This document shows, piece after piece, positions 43,427-52,156 of a stretch of 64,000 nucleotides of DNA. The DNA is from an uncultured Cellulomonas sp. (GTDB lineage: Bacteria > Actinomycetota > Actinomycetes > Actinomycetales > Cellulomonadaceae): positions 83,558-147,557 of the forward strand of contig NZ_CANLTL010000012.1 in NCBI RefSeq assembly GCF_947494015.1, read 5' to 3'. A program made the translations under genes and the position numbers. Below the pieces are notes generated by a model. It searched no databases and had not been told where the DNA came from. It was given only the letters and a program-made list of their open reading frames with translations. Each line of letters opens with the position of its first letter. The stretch's first letter is position 1.

Positions 43427-45274
43427 TCAGCGCCGCGCCCGCCGCAGCACCGGCAGGCGCCGCAGCACCCGCAGTCGCTCGGGCAGCGCCCGCACGACCC
43501 GCAGCGGCCCGGTGATGCGCCAGGACACGGTCCGCCGGACGGCGTCGTGCGTGGCCCGCTCCAGGCGCAGCTCCTCGCGCAGCGCGTCCGCGTCGGCGAC
43601 GACCGCCGCGACGTCACGCACCACCCGCAGCGGGGCGTCCAGCGCGATCGCGTCGGACGCCTCGACCGTCAGGCCGAGCACGACGGACTGGAACGCCCGC
43701 TCGCGCTCCCAGTGCTCCACCAGCGTGCGGTCGTCCAGCTCGACCCCGTACCGGGACGCGACCGCCGTGATCAGGTCCCGCAGCTGCAACGGCGTGCCGC
43801 CGGCCGGGGACCGGACCGCGAGCAGCGAGGCGAGGGAGTCGTACAGCGCGCGGAACACGACGTAGGACGACGGCACCGGCCCCTGCGCGCACCACTCGAG
43901 GTCGATGAACTGCGCCGACCCGTCGGCGTCCACCAGGAGGTTGCGCGGCAGCGCGTCGACCAGGCCGCCGTCGACCGTCCCGGCCGGCGTCGGGTCGCCG
44001 GTCGTGGCGCCGAACGCGTCCCACCAGGTGCCGAACCACCCCGCCACGTCGTCGACGGTCCAGCCGTCCCGGCCCACCACGTCGGCCAGGACGTCCGTCC
44101 ACGGCCGCGCCCGCACGTAGGGCTCGTCCACGAGCAGCATCCGGGTGCCGGCGACGGTGTCCGGCAGCTGCGGCAGCACCCGCTCGCGGCGCACCTCGAG
44201 CCCCGTGCCGGTCGCCCTGAACGCGGTGGCCTTGGCGAACTCGGGACGGCGGTCGGTGCTGCCGTAGTACCAGGCGACCGTGCGCGACGCCGGCAGCGGG
44301 CGGGTGGAGGCCCGCACCAGGAAGGAGTTGGCCAGGTCGGGCAGCAGCCCGTTGCGGTGCACCGCCCGCCAGGCGCGCTCGAGGTCGAAGGTGGTGACCT
44401 CGGGCCGCTGGTGGTCGGCGCGACCCGACGGCACCACCAGCGGCAGCGGGTCGAAGTCGGCCCCCGGAAGCAGCGCGGCCTCGGTCACCACCGACGTCGG
44501 CAGCTTGTAGTCCGGGAACGGGTAGTACCAGGCCTGCTCGTCCAGGCCGGCGTCCGACAGCCGCCGACGCAGCTCGCCCCGACCGAAGGTGACGACCGTG
44601 CCGGCGTCGTAGCGGTCCTCGACGCCGAACATCCGCCTCCCGACGTGGTCCTCGGGGAAGCCCGCCAGGTACTTCAGCCCGAGCTGGTTCTCGATCGCGA
44701 GCACGAGCTGGCCGCCGGGTGCGAGCAGGGACGCGAGGTGCTCGAGCATCGCGTCCACCGGGTCGCGGCCGGCCGCGGGGAAGAACAGCCGGCTGTACTC
44801 CAGCACCCCGATGACCACCACGGTGCCGAACGCGCCCGGCGCGACCAGCCCCTGCACGGTGTCCGCGACCACCCGGACGCCGGGCAGGTCACGGCACCGC
44901 TCCACGCACGTCGCGGCGCGGCGCGGCGACCCCTCGATCGCCACCACGTCGTGGCCGTGCTCGCCGAGCACGCGGGTGACCGCGCCCATCCCGGCGCCCA
45001 CCTCGAGCACGGGCCCGTCGAGGTCGTCGAGCAGGGGCCGCAGCAGGTTGGCCCGCTGCGAGCTCAGGTGGTAGCGGGACGGCCAGTCCCGGATGCCCGC
45101 GGCCAGCTCGCGCGAGAAGGTGCCCACGTCCGTGGCGGCACGCACGGTGTCACCGATCCAGGTCTCGACGTGGTCGCCGTCGTTGTAACGGAAGTCGGGC
45201 CGGGCGCCGTCGGGCACCCACAGGCCGCGCTGGGCGTCCTCGCGGTAGCCGAGCGCCGACAGGTCGATGGTCAT
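43427..45274 (-). CDS. Methyltransferase with kinase-like C-terminal half, WbdD-like candidate
   Basis: This 615-residue protein starts at ATG 45274 (MTIDLSALGYREDAQRG). Residues about 60-260 are a SAM methyltransferase (GPVLEVGAGMGAVTRVLG, DVVAIEGSPRRA, VVVIGVLEYSR, GGQLVLAIENQLGL). Residues about 300-500 carry kinase-fold marks: DALPRNLLVDADGSAQFIDLEW has D440 and N445 as in DxxxxN and D458 before LEW as in the metal-binding D. The C-terminus is helical with a coiled-coil stretch (DADALREELRLERATHD). WbdD, a chain-length terminator of ABC-exported O antigens, has the same order: methyltransferase, kinase, coiled coil. I infer, but cannot prove, that role. It lies in the same region as Wzm/Wzt. 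Confidence 0.75.
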   Translation of the reverse strand: MTIDLSALGYREDAQRGLWVPDGARPDFRYNDGDHVETWIGDTVRAATDVGTFSRELAAGIRDWPSRYHLSSQRANLLRPLLDDLDGPVLEVGAGMGAVTRVLGEHGHDVVAIEGSPRRAATCVERCRDLPGVRVVADTVQGLVAPGAFGTVVVIGVLEYSRLFFPAAGRDPVDAMLEHLASLLAPGGQLVLAIENQLGLKYLAGFPEDHVGRRMFGVEDRYDAGTVVTFGRGELRRRLSDAGLDEQAWYYPFPDYKLPTSVVTEAALLPGADFDPLPLVVPSGRADHQRPEVTTFDLERAWRAVHRNGLLPDLANSFLVRASTRPLPASRTVAWYYGSTDRRPEFAKATAFRATGTGLEVRRERVLPQLPDTVAGTRMLLVDEPYVRARPWTDVLADVVGRDGWTVDDVAGWFGTWWDAFGATTGDPTPAGTVDGGLVDALPRNLLVDADGSAQFIDLEWCAQGPVPSSYVVFRALYDSLASLLAVRSPAGGTPLQLRDLITAVASRYGVELDDRTLVEHWERERAFQSVVLGLTVEASDAIALDAPLRVVRDVAAVVADADALREELRLERATHDAVRRTVSWRITGPLRVVRALPERLRVLRRLPVLRRARR

Positions 45275-45323
45275 GGTGTCCGTTCCGGGGAGCAGCGAGG
45301 TCGGGCGGTGCACGGCCCGCAGG

Positions 45324-46184
45324 TCAGGCCGGCACGGTCGCCGCGAGGACCGCGCTCGCCGCGGCCGACCACCTCGCTCGCCAGTCGCCGATGGGCTCCA
45401 CCCCGGCCCGCCGCGACGCGTCGTGGCCGAGCACCGAGTACGCGGGCCGTGGTGCCGGACGGACGAACGCCCCGCTGGTGGTCCGCCGCACGATCGCGGG
45501 GTCCATGCCTGCCGCGGCCACGACCTCGCACGCGAAGCCGTGCCAGGAGGTCTGGCCGGACGCGGTGCCGTGGTAGGTGCCGCTGGGCGCGTCGGCCTCG
45601 ACCAGGCGCACGACGAAGTCGGCGAGGTCGACGGTCCAGGTCGGCTGCCCGACCTGGTCGTCGACGACGTCGAGCCCACCGCGCTCCGCGGCGACGCGGG
45701 CGATCGTCCTGGGGAAGCAGGGGCCGCCCGCGCCGTACAGCCAGGCGGTGCGCACCACGAGGTGGTCCGGGGCCTCGGCCCGCACGGCCCACTCCCCGGC
45801 GGCCTTGGTCCGCCCGTAGGCCGACCGGGGGGCCATCGGCGCGTCCTCGGCGTACGGGGAGTCGGCCGCGCCGTCGAACACGTAGTCGGTCGAGACCTGG
45901 ACCAGGCGGGCACCGTGCACGGCCGCGGCCCGGGCCAGCAGACCGGCCGCCGTCGCGTTCACCGTGAAGGCGTCGCCCTCGCGGGTCTCCGCGTCGTCGA
46001 CGGCGGTCCACGCGGCGCAGTTGACCACGACGTCGTGGCCCCGGACGGCGTCGGCCACGGGGCCCGCCGCGGTGACGTCCAGGGTCGTGCGGTCGGTCGC
46101 GGTCACGTCGTGCCCGCGGTCACGCAGCGCGGCCACGACGTCCTGCCCGAGCATCCCGCCCGCACCTGCCACCAACCAGCGCAC
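45324..46184 (-). CDS. rfbD: dTDP-4-dehydrorhamnose reductase
   Basis: RfbD (RmlD) catalyses the last step to dTDP-L-rhamnose using NAD(P)H. The 286-residue protein is an extended SDR: the N-terminal Rossmann VAGAGGMLGQDVVAAL, VVNCAAWTAVDDAE, the catalytic region VQVSTDYVFDG, and YGRTKAAGE (Tyr and Lys of YxxxK), then LVVRTAWLYG. Start is ATG 46184. It is separated from the methyltransferase by 49 bp. The rfbB (dTDP-glucose dehydratase) gene is not in the window, so it must lie elsewhere. Confidence 0.95.
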   Translation of the reverse strand: MRWLVAGAGGMLGQDVVAALRDRGHDVTATDRTTLDVTAAGPVADAVRGHDVVVNCAAWTAVDDAETREGDAFTVNATAAGLLARAAAVHGARLVQVSTDYVFDGAADSPYAEDAPMAPRSAYGRTKAAGEWAVRAEAPDHLVVRTAWLYGAGGPCFPRTIARVAAERGGLDVVDDQVGQPTWTVDLADFVVRLVEADAPSGTYHGTASGQTSWHGFACEVVAAAGMDPAIVRRTTSGAFVRPAPRPAYSVLGHDASRRAGVEPIGDWRARWSAAASAVLAATVPA

Positions 46185-46255
46185 ACCCGCTCCTCACGTC
46201 TTCCCCGCCACACGACCGCCCCAGCCTACGGGTGGGCGCCGTCCGCCCGTGCCGG

Positions 46256-47125
46256 TCAGCGCAGCGTGGGACGCAGCCGCGGCATCCGGCCGAGCTCGCG
46301 CTCGAGCCACCGGTCCCGCACGAGCGTGCCGGCGCGCAGCCCGCGCACGAGCGCCGGGACGGTCAGGCACCGCGCCCGGTAGGCGTCCTCGAGGGTCCCG
46401 GCGGCCAGGCGCGCATGGTCCGCGCGCCAGTGCCAGCCGACCTCCGGGTCCAGCTCGGTGTTCGCCGCGTACGCGGACCCGCCGTTGGCGATCTTCGTGC
46501 GGAACTGCGGCCAGGACCGCAGCGGCACGTGCAGGACGTCCAGCGGCTCGGTCTCCAGCCGCGCCCCGAGCAGCGGCCCGACGGCGTCGTGGTTGCCCTG
46601 CGGGACGACGACGTCCGGGTCGCCGCGGTGGCACACCTTGGGCGCCAGCGGGGTGCCCCGCTCGCTCACCGTGCGCAGGTTGCGCCAGCGCAGCCGGCGC
46701 ACCCACGGTCGGCCGCGGCCCAGCCGCCCCACGTCCGGGAAGCCGACCAGGTCGGTGCGGCGCGCGAGCACCGTGCCGCGGTCCGCGGGCACCTCGGCCA
46801 GCACGTCGACCAGGCGGCGGGACCGGTCGGCCGGGACCCAGAACTCGTCCGCGTCGAGGTTGATCACCCAGTCCGCCCCGTGCACGCTCGCGGCCCGCCG
46901 CGCCATCGCGGTCACCCACCGGGCCTGCCGGTAGTCGTGCGACGGCTCGTGGTGCAGCTCCAGGACGCCGGCCCGCTGGTAGGCCCGCAGCACCTCGACG
47001 GTCCCGTCCACCGACCCGTTGTCCGTCGCGACGACCATCGCCACGCCCTGGGCGAGGTGGTGCTCGATGGTGGCCGCGACGACGTCGGCCTCGTCGCGCA
47101 CCAGCAGCGTGGCGACGAGCCTCAC
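46256..47125 (-). CDS. Glycosyltransferase family 2 protein
   Basis: This 289-residue protein starts at GTG 47125 (VRLVATLLVRDEADVVAATI), overlapping the pyruvyltransferase stop. The type is the DUF4922-like or core-oligosaccharide GT2: LLVRDEADVVAATIEHHL, VATDNGSVDGTVEVL, WVINLDADEFWVP (DxD region), FRTKIANGGSAYAAN and HWRADHARLAAGTLEDAY. No TM helix is visible. Sugar specificity is unknown. Coupling to pyruvyltransferase indicates joint action in decorating one polymer. Confidence 0.88.
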   Translation of the reverse strand: MRLVATLLVRDEADVVAATIEHHLAQGVAMVVATDNGSVDGTVEVLRAYQRAGVLELHHEPSHDYRQARWVTAMARRAASVHGADWVINLDADEFWVPADRSRRLVDVLAEVPADRGTVLARRTDLVGFPDVGRLGRGRPWVRRLRWRNLRTVSERGTPLAPKVCHRGDPDVVVPQGNHDAVGPLLGARLETEPLDVLHVPLRSWPQFRTKIANGGSAYAANTELDPEVGWHWRADHARLAAGTLEDAYRARCLTVPALVRGLRAGTLVRDRWLERELGRMPRLRPTLR

Positions 47126-48210
47126 CCGGCCTCCTCGGTGAGCAGCCGGCGGGCGGTCGCCAGGGCCCCGCGCCCGTCCGCCGCGAGGTGCACCCCCGGC
47201 AGCGCGTGGGTCCAGGTCTCGACCGTGGCCGACACCTTGCCGTAGGCGTTGTCCAGCACGACGTGCGGGATCCCGAGCATCGCGCACAGCAGGTGCCCGT
47301 GCAGCTTGTCGGTGACCACGACGCGCGAGCCGCTGAGCAGGTCCAGACCGTGCCGGACCCACCGCCGCCCGAGCGGGTCGTAGGTCCGGGCCACCACGGC
47401 GTGCGCCGGACGGGCCCAGCGCACACCGTCGTCACCGGCACGCCACCGGTGCGCGACCGCGCCGTTGACCCGGAGCATCCACCGTCCGGCCCGGTCCCAG
47501 CCGGCCTGCGCGGCCGCGATGCCCTCCATCCACTCCACCCGGGTGACGTCGGCGTCCTCGGGGCCCGGCTCGTCGTAGGGCACGTGCTCGGGGTCGCCGG
47601 GGCGCCGGGCCAGCCACAGGACCGGCCGGGTGACCGGGACGGTCCGCGCCAGCCGGCCCAGGCCCAGCGCGTGGTCCGGGGACAGCGCGGGCTCCACGCC
47701 GAGCTGCTCACGCGCCCGGGTCACCGACGCGTGCTCGCGGACCAGCAGCCGGAAGCCGCCGTGCGCGGCGACGACGTCGGCCATCGCGGCGGCGTTGGCC
47801 GGGTCCCGGAAGTGGACGCTCTGCGGCAGCTGCAGGACGGGGTTGTGCCGCAGCTCGCGCAGCACCCGCATCCGGGTGCCCTGCTGCCCGGCGTACAGGT
47901 CGCCGAGGTTCCCACCGCCGTTGAGGAGCACCGGGGCGTCGCCCACGGCGCGGCGCAGCGCGCGCGGGTCGGTGTCCCACCACGCGGAGCGGTACCGGAC
48001 CCGCACGCCCAGCTCGGCGAGCAGCGCCCGGGTGCCGAGCCAGATCGCCGGGTCGCCCGGGTTGCCGTGGTTGGGGAAGTTCACCAGCGCGACCGTCCGG
48101 GCGCCGTCCAGCGCGGTCGCCAGCACGTCGCGCGCCACGTCGCGCAGCGCCTCGACCGACCGCGGCGCCGAGGCGGGAGCCGCTGCCGATGCCGCTGCCG
48201 ATGTCCCCAC
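47122..48210 (-). CDS. Polysaccharide pyruvyl transferase family protein
   Basis: This enzyme type adds pyruvate ketals to glycan sugars from PEP. I take GTG 48210 (VGTSAAASAAAP) because GGAGG lies 8 nt upstream; the track GTG at 48279 overlaps a TAGGGT -10-like element and adds an Arg-rich leader. The protein is 362 residues. Motifs are VALVNFPNHGNPGDPAIWLG, LLNGGGNLGDLYAGQQG, LPQSVHFRD, LSPDHALGLG and VVVTDKLHGHLLCAMLGIPH, VLDNAYGK. It belongs to PF04230. It precedes the GT2 gene with a 4-bp overlap and is divergent from rfbC. Confidence 0.9.
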   Translation of the reverse strand: MGTSAAASAAAPASAPRSVEALRDVARDVLATALDGARTVALVNFPNHGNPGDPAIWLGTRALLAELGVRVRYRSAWWDTDPRALRRAVGDAPVLLNGGGNLGDLYAGQQGTRMRVLRELRHNPVLQLPQSVHFRDPANAAAMADVVAAHGGFRLLVREHASVTRAREQLGVEPALSPDHALGLGRLARTVPVTRPVLWLARRPGDPEHVPYDEPGPEDADVTRVEWMEGIAAAQAGWDRAGRWMLRVNGAVAHRWRAGDDGVRWARPAHAVVARTYDPLGRRWVRHGLDLLSGSRVVVTDKLHGHLLCAMLGIPHVVLDNAYGKVSATVETWTHALPGVHLAADGRGALATARRLLTEEAG

Positions 48211-48347
48211 GCTGCCCACCTCCACCGGCCGGGTGCCGCGTCGACGGCGGCCGGTGTCCCGGCCGCACCGATCGGTCACCCTAGCGGGCCGCCGCTAGGC
48301 TGACCGGCGCCGTGACAGCGGCCACCCGACGTGAGGAGAGCCCGACC

Positions 48348-48965
48348 GTGGAGTTCCGCGAGCTCAGTGTCCCCGGGGCCTGGGAGTTCACCCCCCGCCA
48401 GTTCGGCGACCCGCGAGGCGTGTTCCTCGAGTGGTTCAAGTCCGGCCCGTTCGCCGAGGCGGCCGGCCACGCGCTGGACCTGCAGCAGGCCAACGCGTCG
48501 GTGTCCGCGGCGGGCGTCATGCGCGGCATCCACTTCGCCGACGTGCCGCCCGGTCAGGCCAAGTACGTCACCTGCGCCAAGGGTGCGGTGCTCGACGTCG
48601 CGATCGACGTCCGGGTGGGATCGCCCACCTTCGGCCGGTGGGACACCGTCCTGCTGGACGACGTCGACCGGCGCGCGGTCTACCTGTCCGAGGGGCTGGG
48701 CCACGCCTTCCTGTCGCTCGAGGACGACTCCACGGTGCTGTACCTGTGCTCGACGGGGTACTCCCCCGGCCGAGAGCACGGCATCCATCCCCTGGACCCC
48801 GAGGTCGGCATCGAGTGGCCGACCGTCGACCGGGCGGGGCGGCCGCTGACGCCGCAGCTGTCCGACAAGGACCAGGCCGCACCCGGCCTGAGCGAGGCCC
48901 GTGAGCAGGGCCTGCTGCCGACGTACGCCGCAGTGCAGGAGTACGTGGCGTCGCTGCGGGGCTGA
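48348..48965 (+). CDS. rfbC: dTDP-4-dehydrorhamnose 3,5-epimerase family protein
   Basis: RfbC (RmlC) is the epimerase that makes dTDP-4-keto-L-rhamnose. The protein is 205 residues from GTG 48348 (VEFRELSVPGAWEFTP), with GGAGAG 8 nt upstream; the track start at 48312 adds 12 residues. The RmlC cupin has PRQFGDPRGVFLEWFK, VMRGIHFADVPPGQAKYV (catalytic His region), GAVLDVAIDVRVGSPTFG, YLSEGLGHAFLSLEDDS and LYLCSTGYSPGREHGI. With RfbA and RfbD it completes three of four steps. It is monocistronic on plus. Confidence 0.94.
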   Translation: MEFRELSVPGAWEFTPRQFGDPRGVFLEWFKSGPFAEAAGHALDLQQANASVSAAGVMRGIHFADVPPGQAKYVTCAKGAVLDVAIDVRVGSPTFGRWDTVLLDDVDRRAVYLSEGLGHAFLSLEDDSTVLYLCSTGYSPGREHGIHPLDPEVGIEWPTVDRAGRPLTPQLSDKDQAAPGLSEAREQGLLPTYAAVQEYVASLRG

Positions 48966-48984
48966 CCCGTCGCCCGGCGGGCGC

Positions 48985-50109
48985 TCAGCCGGCTGCGCGG
49001 TGCGCGGACCGGAACGCCTCGACGTGCACCTCGGCGGCGGCCGCCCAGGTGAACTGCGCCGCGCGCCGCACCGCCGCCCGGCCGAGCGAGTCCCGCTCGC
49101 CCGGCGCGTCGAGCAGCGCGGCCAGCCCGGCGGCGATCGCGGGCTCGTCCGGCTCGCAGTACGCGACCGCGTCGCCGCCGACCTCGGGCAGCGACAGCTC
49201 CCGCGTGGTGAGGACGGTCGCGCCGCAGGCCATGGCCTCCAGCACCGGCAGCCCGAACCCCTCCCCGAGGCTGGGGTAGGCGAGCACCCGGGCCCCGCTG
49301 AGGAAGGGCGCCAGGTCGTCCACCGGCAGGTAGCCCGTGCGCCGGACGTCCAGGTGCGCCGGGACCGCGTCGATCGCCGGCTGCACCCGGTCGTCCCAGC
49401 CCGGGCCGCCGGCCAGGACGAGCGCCGGCGGGTCGGGACGGTCGGCCACCGCGGTGACCCAGGCACGCACCAGCGCGGGCACGTTCTTGCGCGGCTCGAG
49501 GGTGCCGAGGAACCCGACGTAGCTGCGTCCGGCGAGCCCGAGCGACGCCGCGACCCGCTCCCGCTCGCCGTCGTCCACCGGGTGGAACACCGCCGGGTCC
49601 ACCCCGTGCGGGGCGACGTGGAAGCGCCGGGGGTCCCCACCGGCGTGCTCGAGCACCGCCGACCGGGTCGCCTGGGACGGCACCACCAGGGCGGCGGCCC
49701 GGCGCACCGCCACCCGGGTCGCCGTCCGGAAGAACCGCGCCTTGACCGGCGAGTGCAGCTCGGGGTGGCTGAAGAAGGTCGCGTCGTGCAGGGTCACCAC
49801 CACGGGCACCCGCGAGCCCAGCGGCATCGTGTAGTGCGGGCTGTGCACGACGTCGGCGGCGACGCGCCGGGCCAGGGCGGGCAGCCCGGTCTGCTCCCAC
49901 ACCAGGCGCCGCGGCCGGTCGGCGATGCCCGGCACCGCGACGACGTCCGCCCCCGGCACGGTCTGCCCGAACGCCTCGGCGTCGCGCGCCTGGGCCGCGA
50001 CCACCAGCGACACCCCGAGCCGGGCGACCTCGGGCAGCAGCGCCTCGACGTAGCGCCCGACGCCGCCGCGCTCGGCCGGGATGGCCGTCGCGTCCACCAG
50101 GACCCGCAT
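48985..50109 (-). CDS. Glycosyltransferase family 4 protein
   Basis: This 374-residue protein starts at ATG 50109 (MRVLVDATAIPAERGGVGRY), with AGGAG 6 nt upstream; the track adds 23 residues. It is a GT-B fold retaining transferase: ERGGVGRYVEALLPEVARLG, DVVHSPHYTMPLGSRVPVVV, TLHDATFFSHPELH, FLGTLEPRKNVPALVRAWV, GEGFGLPVLEAMACGATVLT (E-x7-E region) and VAYCEPDEPA. This fits the mannosyl/rhamnosyl GT4 type. It is paired divergently with the plus-strand GT4 at 50214. Confidence 0.9.
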   Translation of the reverse strand: MRVLVDATAIPAERGGVGRYVEALLPEVARLGVSLVVAAQARDAEAFGQTVPGADVVAVPGIADRPRRLVWEQTGLPALARRVAADVVHSPHYTMPLGSRVPVVVTLHDATFFSHPELHSPVKARFFRTATRVAVRRAAALVVPSQATRSAVLEHAGGDPRRFHVAPHGVDPAVFHPVDDGERERVAASLGLAGRSYVGFLGTLEPRKNVPALVRAWVTAVADRPDPPALVLAGGPGWDDRVQPAIDAVPAHLDVRRTGYLPVDDLAPFLSGARVLAYPSLGEGFGLPVLEAMACGATVLTTRELSLPEVGGDAVAYCEPDEPAIAAGLAALLDAPGERDSLGRAAVRRAAQFTWAAAAEVHVEAFRSAHRAAG

Positions 50110-50213
50110 CGTTGTCTCCTCGTCCGTCGGCGAAGGTGCGGCCCCATCCCACCACGCCCGCGCGGGCGCTCCGGGCACGGCCCCACCGGGGACCGCTCGG
50201 TAGGGTCCGGCGC

Positions 50214-51326
50214 ATGCCGACCCGACTCCCCACCACGGTGGCCATGGTCACCGAGCAGTGCTGGCAGCGCGTCCCGGGCGGGTCGGCGACGTACGTCGTC
50301 GAGCTGAGCCGGGCGCTCGCGGACCGCGACGACACCCGGCTGGTCGGGGTGACGGCGCTGCACCGGCGCGGCGACGTGCCCCGCCCGGGGCTGGAACCGA
50401 CCGTGGACCGCAGCGCCGTCGCGCCGCTGCCCCGCGCCGCGCTCTACCGGGCGTGGAACCGGGTCGGCGCCCCGCGCCCCGAGCAGCTGGCCCGCGGGGT
50501 CGACGTCGTGCACGCCACGACCTGGGCGGTGCCGCCCACCCGGCGCCCGCTCGTGGTCACCGTGCACGACGTCGCGTTCCTCACCGAGCCCGAGCACTTC
50601 ACCGCGCGCGGGGTCGGGTGGTTCCGGCGCGGGCTGCAGCGGGTGGTCGCCGAGGCCGACGCCGTCGTCGTCCCGTCCCGGGCGACGTGGCAGGAGTGCG
50701 TCGCCGCGGGCATCGAGCCCGGACGCCTGCGACTGGTGCCGCACGGCGTCCGGGTGGTGCGTGCCGAGCCGGGCGCCGTCGAGGCGTTCCGGCGCCGCCA
50801 GGGGCTGAGCCGCCCGTACGTGCTGTGGACCGGCACGCTCGAGCCGCGCAAGAACGTCGGCGCTCTGCTGACCGCGTTCGAGCGCCTCACGGCCGCCGAC
50901 CCCGGGCTGGACCTGGACCTGGTGCTGGTCGGCCCGACCGGCTGGGGCGACGTGCCGCGGCCGGCGTCGGACCGGGTCCGCCGGCTCGGGCGCCTGTCGC
51001 CCGCGGACCTCGCGTGCGCGTACGAGGGGGCCCGCGCCTTCTGCTTCCCCTCCACCCGTGAGGGGTTCGGCATGCCGGTGCTCGAGGCGATGGCGCACGG
51101 CGTACCGGTGGTCACCTCGGCGGGGACGTCGATGGCTGAGGTGGCCGGCGACGACGCGCTGCTGGCCGACCCGCGCGACCCCGACGCGATCGCTGCGCAG
51201 CTGCTGCGGGCGGTCGGCGCCGACCACGACGCGCTCGCCGCGGCCGGGCTGCGCCGCGCCGGCGAGCGCACCTGGGCGCAGGCGGCCGCGGCGACCGTCG
51301 AGGTCTACCGCACGGCGGCCGGCTGA
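50214..51326 (+). CDS. Glycosyltransferase family 4 protein
   Basis: This 370-residue protein starts at ATG 50214 (MPTRLPTTVAMVTEQCWQRV), 7 nt after TAGGGT, so a leaderless transcript is likely. GT-B motifs are VPGGSATYVVELSRAL, DVVHATTWAVPPTRR, VTVHDVAFLTEPEHF, LWTGTLEPRKNVGALLTAFE, PSTREGFGMPVLEAMAHGVP and VTSAGTSMAEVAGDDALL. It is closely similar in pattern to the divergent GT4 at 48985, so the two may be old duplicates. Donor sugar unknown. Confidence 0.9.
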   Translation: MPTRLPTTVAMVTEQCWQRVPGGSATYVVELSRALADRDDTRLVGVTALHRRGDVPRPGLEPTVDRSAVAPLPRAALYRAWNRVGAPRPEQLARGVDVVHATTWAVPPTRRPLVVTVHDVAFLTEPEHFTARGVGWFRRGLQRVVAEADAVVVPSRATWQECVAAGIEPGRLRLVPHGVRVVRAEPGAVEAFRRRQGLSRPYVLWTGTLEPRKNVGALLTAFERLTAADPGLDLDLVLVGPTGWGDVPRPASDRVRRLGRLSPADLACAYEGARAFCFPSTREGFGMPVLEAMAHGVPVVTSAGTSMAEVAGDDALLADPRDPDAIAAQLLRAVGADHDALAAAGLRRAGERTWAQAAAATVEVYRTAAG

Positions 51327-51415
51327 CCCCGGCGGGCCGCCCGGGTCCGCCGGCGCCGTCAGAGGGGCTCCGAGGGCTCCGGGGCGGTGCGCCACCACCG
51401 GTTAGGATCCTGGGC

Positions 51416-52156
51416 GTGCCCCTGGACCACTCGCGCGCGCTCGTCGTGCTGCCCGCCTGGAACGAGGAGGAGTCGCTCGGCGGGGTCCTCGCGGAGATCG
51501 CCGAGACGCTGCCGGGGATGGGGGTGCTCGTGGTCAGCGACGGCTCGGTGGACCGCACGAGCGCGGTGGCCCGCGCCGCGGGCGTCCCGGTGCTCGAGCT
51601 CCCGATCAACCTGGGCGTCGGCGGCGCCATGCGGGCCGGGTACAAGTACGCCGAGCGTCATGGCTACTCGGTGATGATCCAGCTCGACGCGGACGGCCAG
51701 CACGACCCGCGCGACGTGCCGTCCCTGCTCGCCGAGATGGACCGCGAGCGGGCCGACGTCGTCATCGGGGCCCGCTTCGCCGGCATCGGGTCCTACAGCG
51801 TGCGCGGCCCGCGGCGCTGGGCCATGAAGCTGCTGTCCGGCACCCTGTCCCGCATCGCCGGGACGACGCTGACCGACACGACCTCCGGCTTCAAGGCGTG
51901 CGGTCGGCGAGCGATCTCCCTCTACGCCCGCAACTACCCCGCGGAGTACCTCGGCGACACGGTGGAGGCGCTAGTGACCGCGTCCCGCGCCGGGATGGTC
52001 GTACGGCAGGTGGGGGTGCAGATGCGGCCACGCAGCGGCGGCACCCCGTCGCAGTCGCCGGCGCAGGCCGCGCTGTTCCTCGGTCGTGCCGTGCTCGCCC
52101 TGGCCCTGGCCCTGACCCGTCCCCGGGACGTGCTCACCGAGGAGGCGCACCGATGA
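51416..52156 (+). CDS. Glycosyltransferase family 2, polyprenyl-phosphate sugar synthase type
   Basis: This 246-residue protein starts at GTG 51416, 7 nt after TAGGAT. Motifs are VVLPAWNEEESLGGVLAEI, VVSDGSVDRTSAVARAA, INLGVGGAMRAGYKYA, IQLDADGQHDPRDVPSLL and VVIGARFAGIGSYSVRGPRR; this is the dolichyl-phosphate mannose synthase/GtrB type. A C-terminal hydrophobic stretch (AALFLGRAVLALALALT) is present. With GtrA and DUF2304 downstream it would make and flip a lipid-linked monosaccharide. The stop overlaps the DUF2304 ATG (ATGA). Confidence 0.9.
   Translation: MPLDHSRALVVLPAWNEEESLGGVLAEIAETLPGMGVLVVSDGSVDRTSAVARAAGVPVLELPINLGVGGAMRAGYKYAERHGYSVMIQLDADGQHDPRDVPSLLAEMDRERADVVIGARFAGIGSYSVRGPRRWAMKLLSGTLSRIAGTTLTDTTSGFKACGRRAISLYARNYPAEYLGDTVEALVTASRAGMVVRQVGVQMRPRSGGTPSQSPAQAALFLGRAVLALALALTRPRDVLTEEAHR

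Noticed and set aside
48211-48279. GTG 48279 as pyruvyltransferase start
   Set aside because: It overlaps a TAGGGT element and adds an Arg-rich leader; GTG 48210 has GGAGG at ideal distance.
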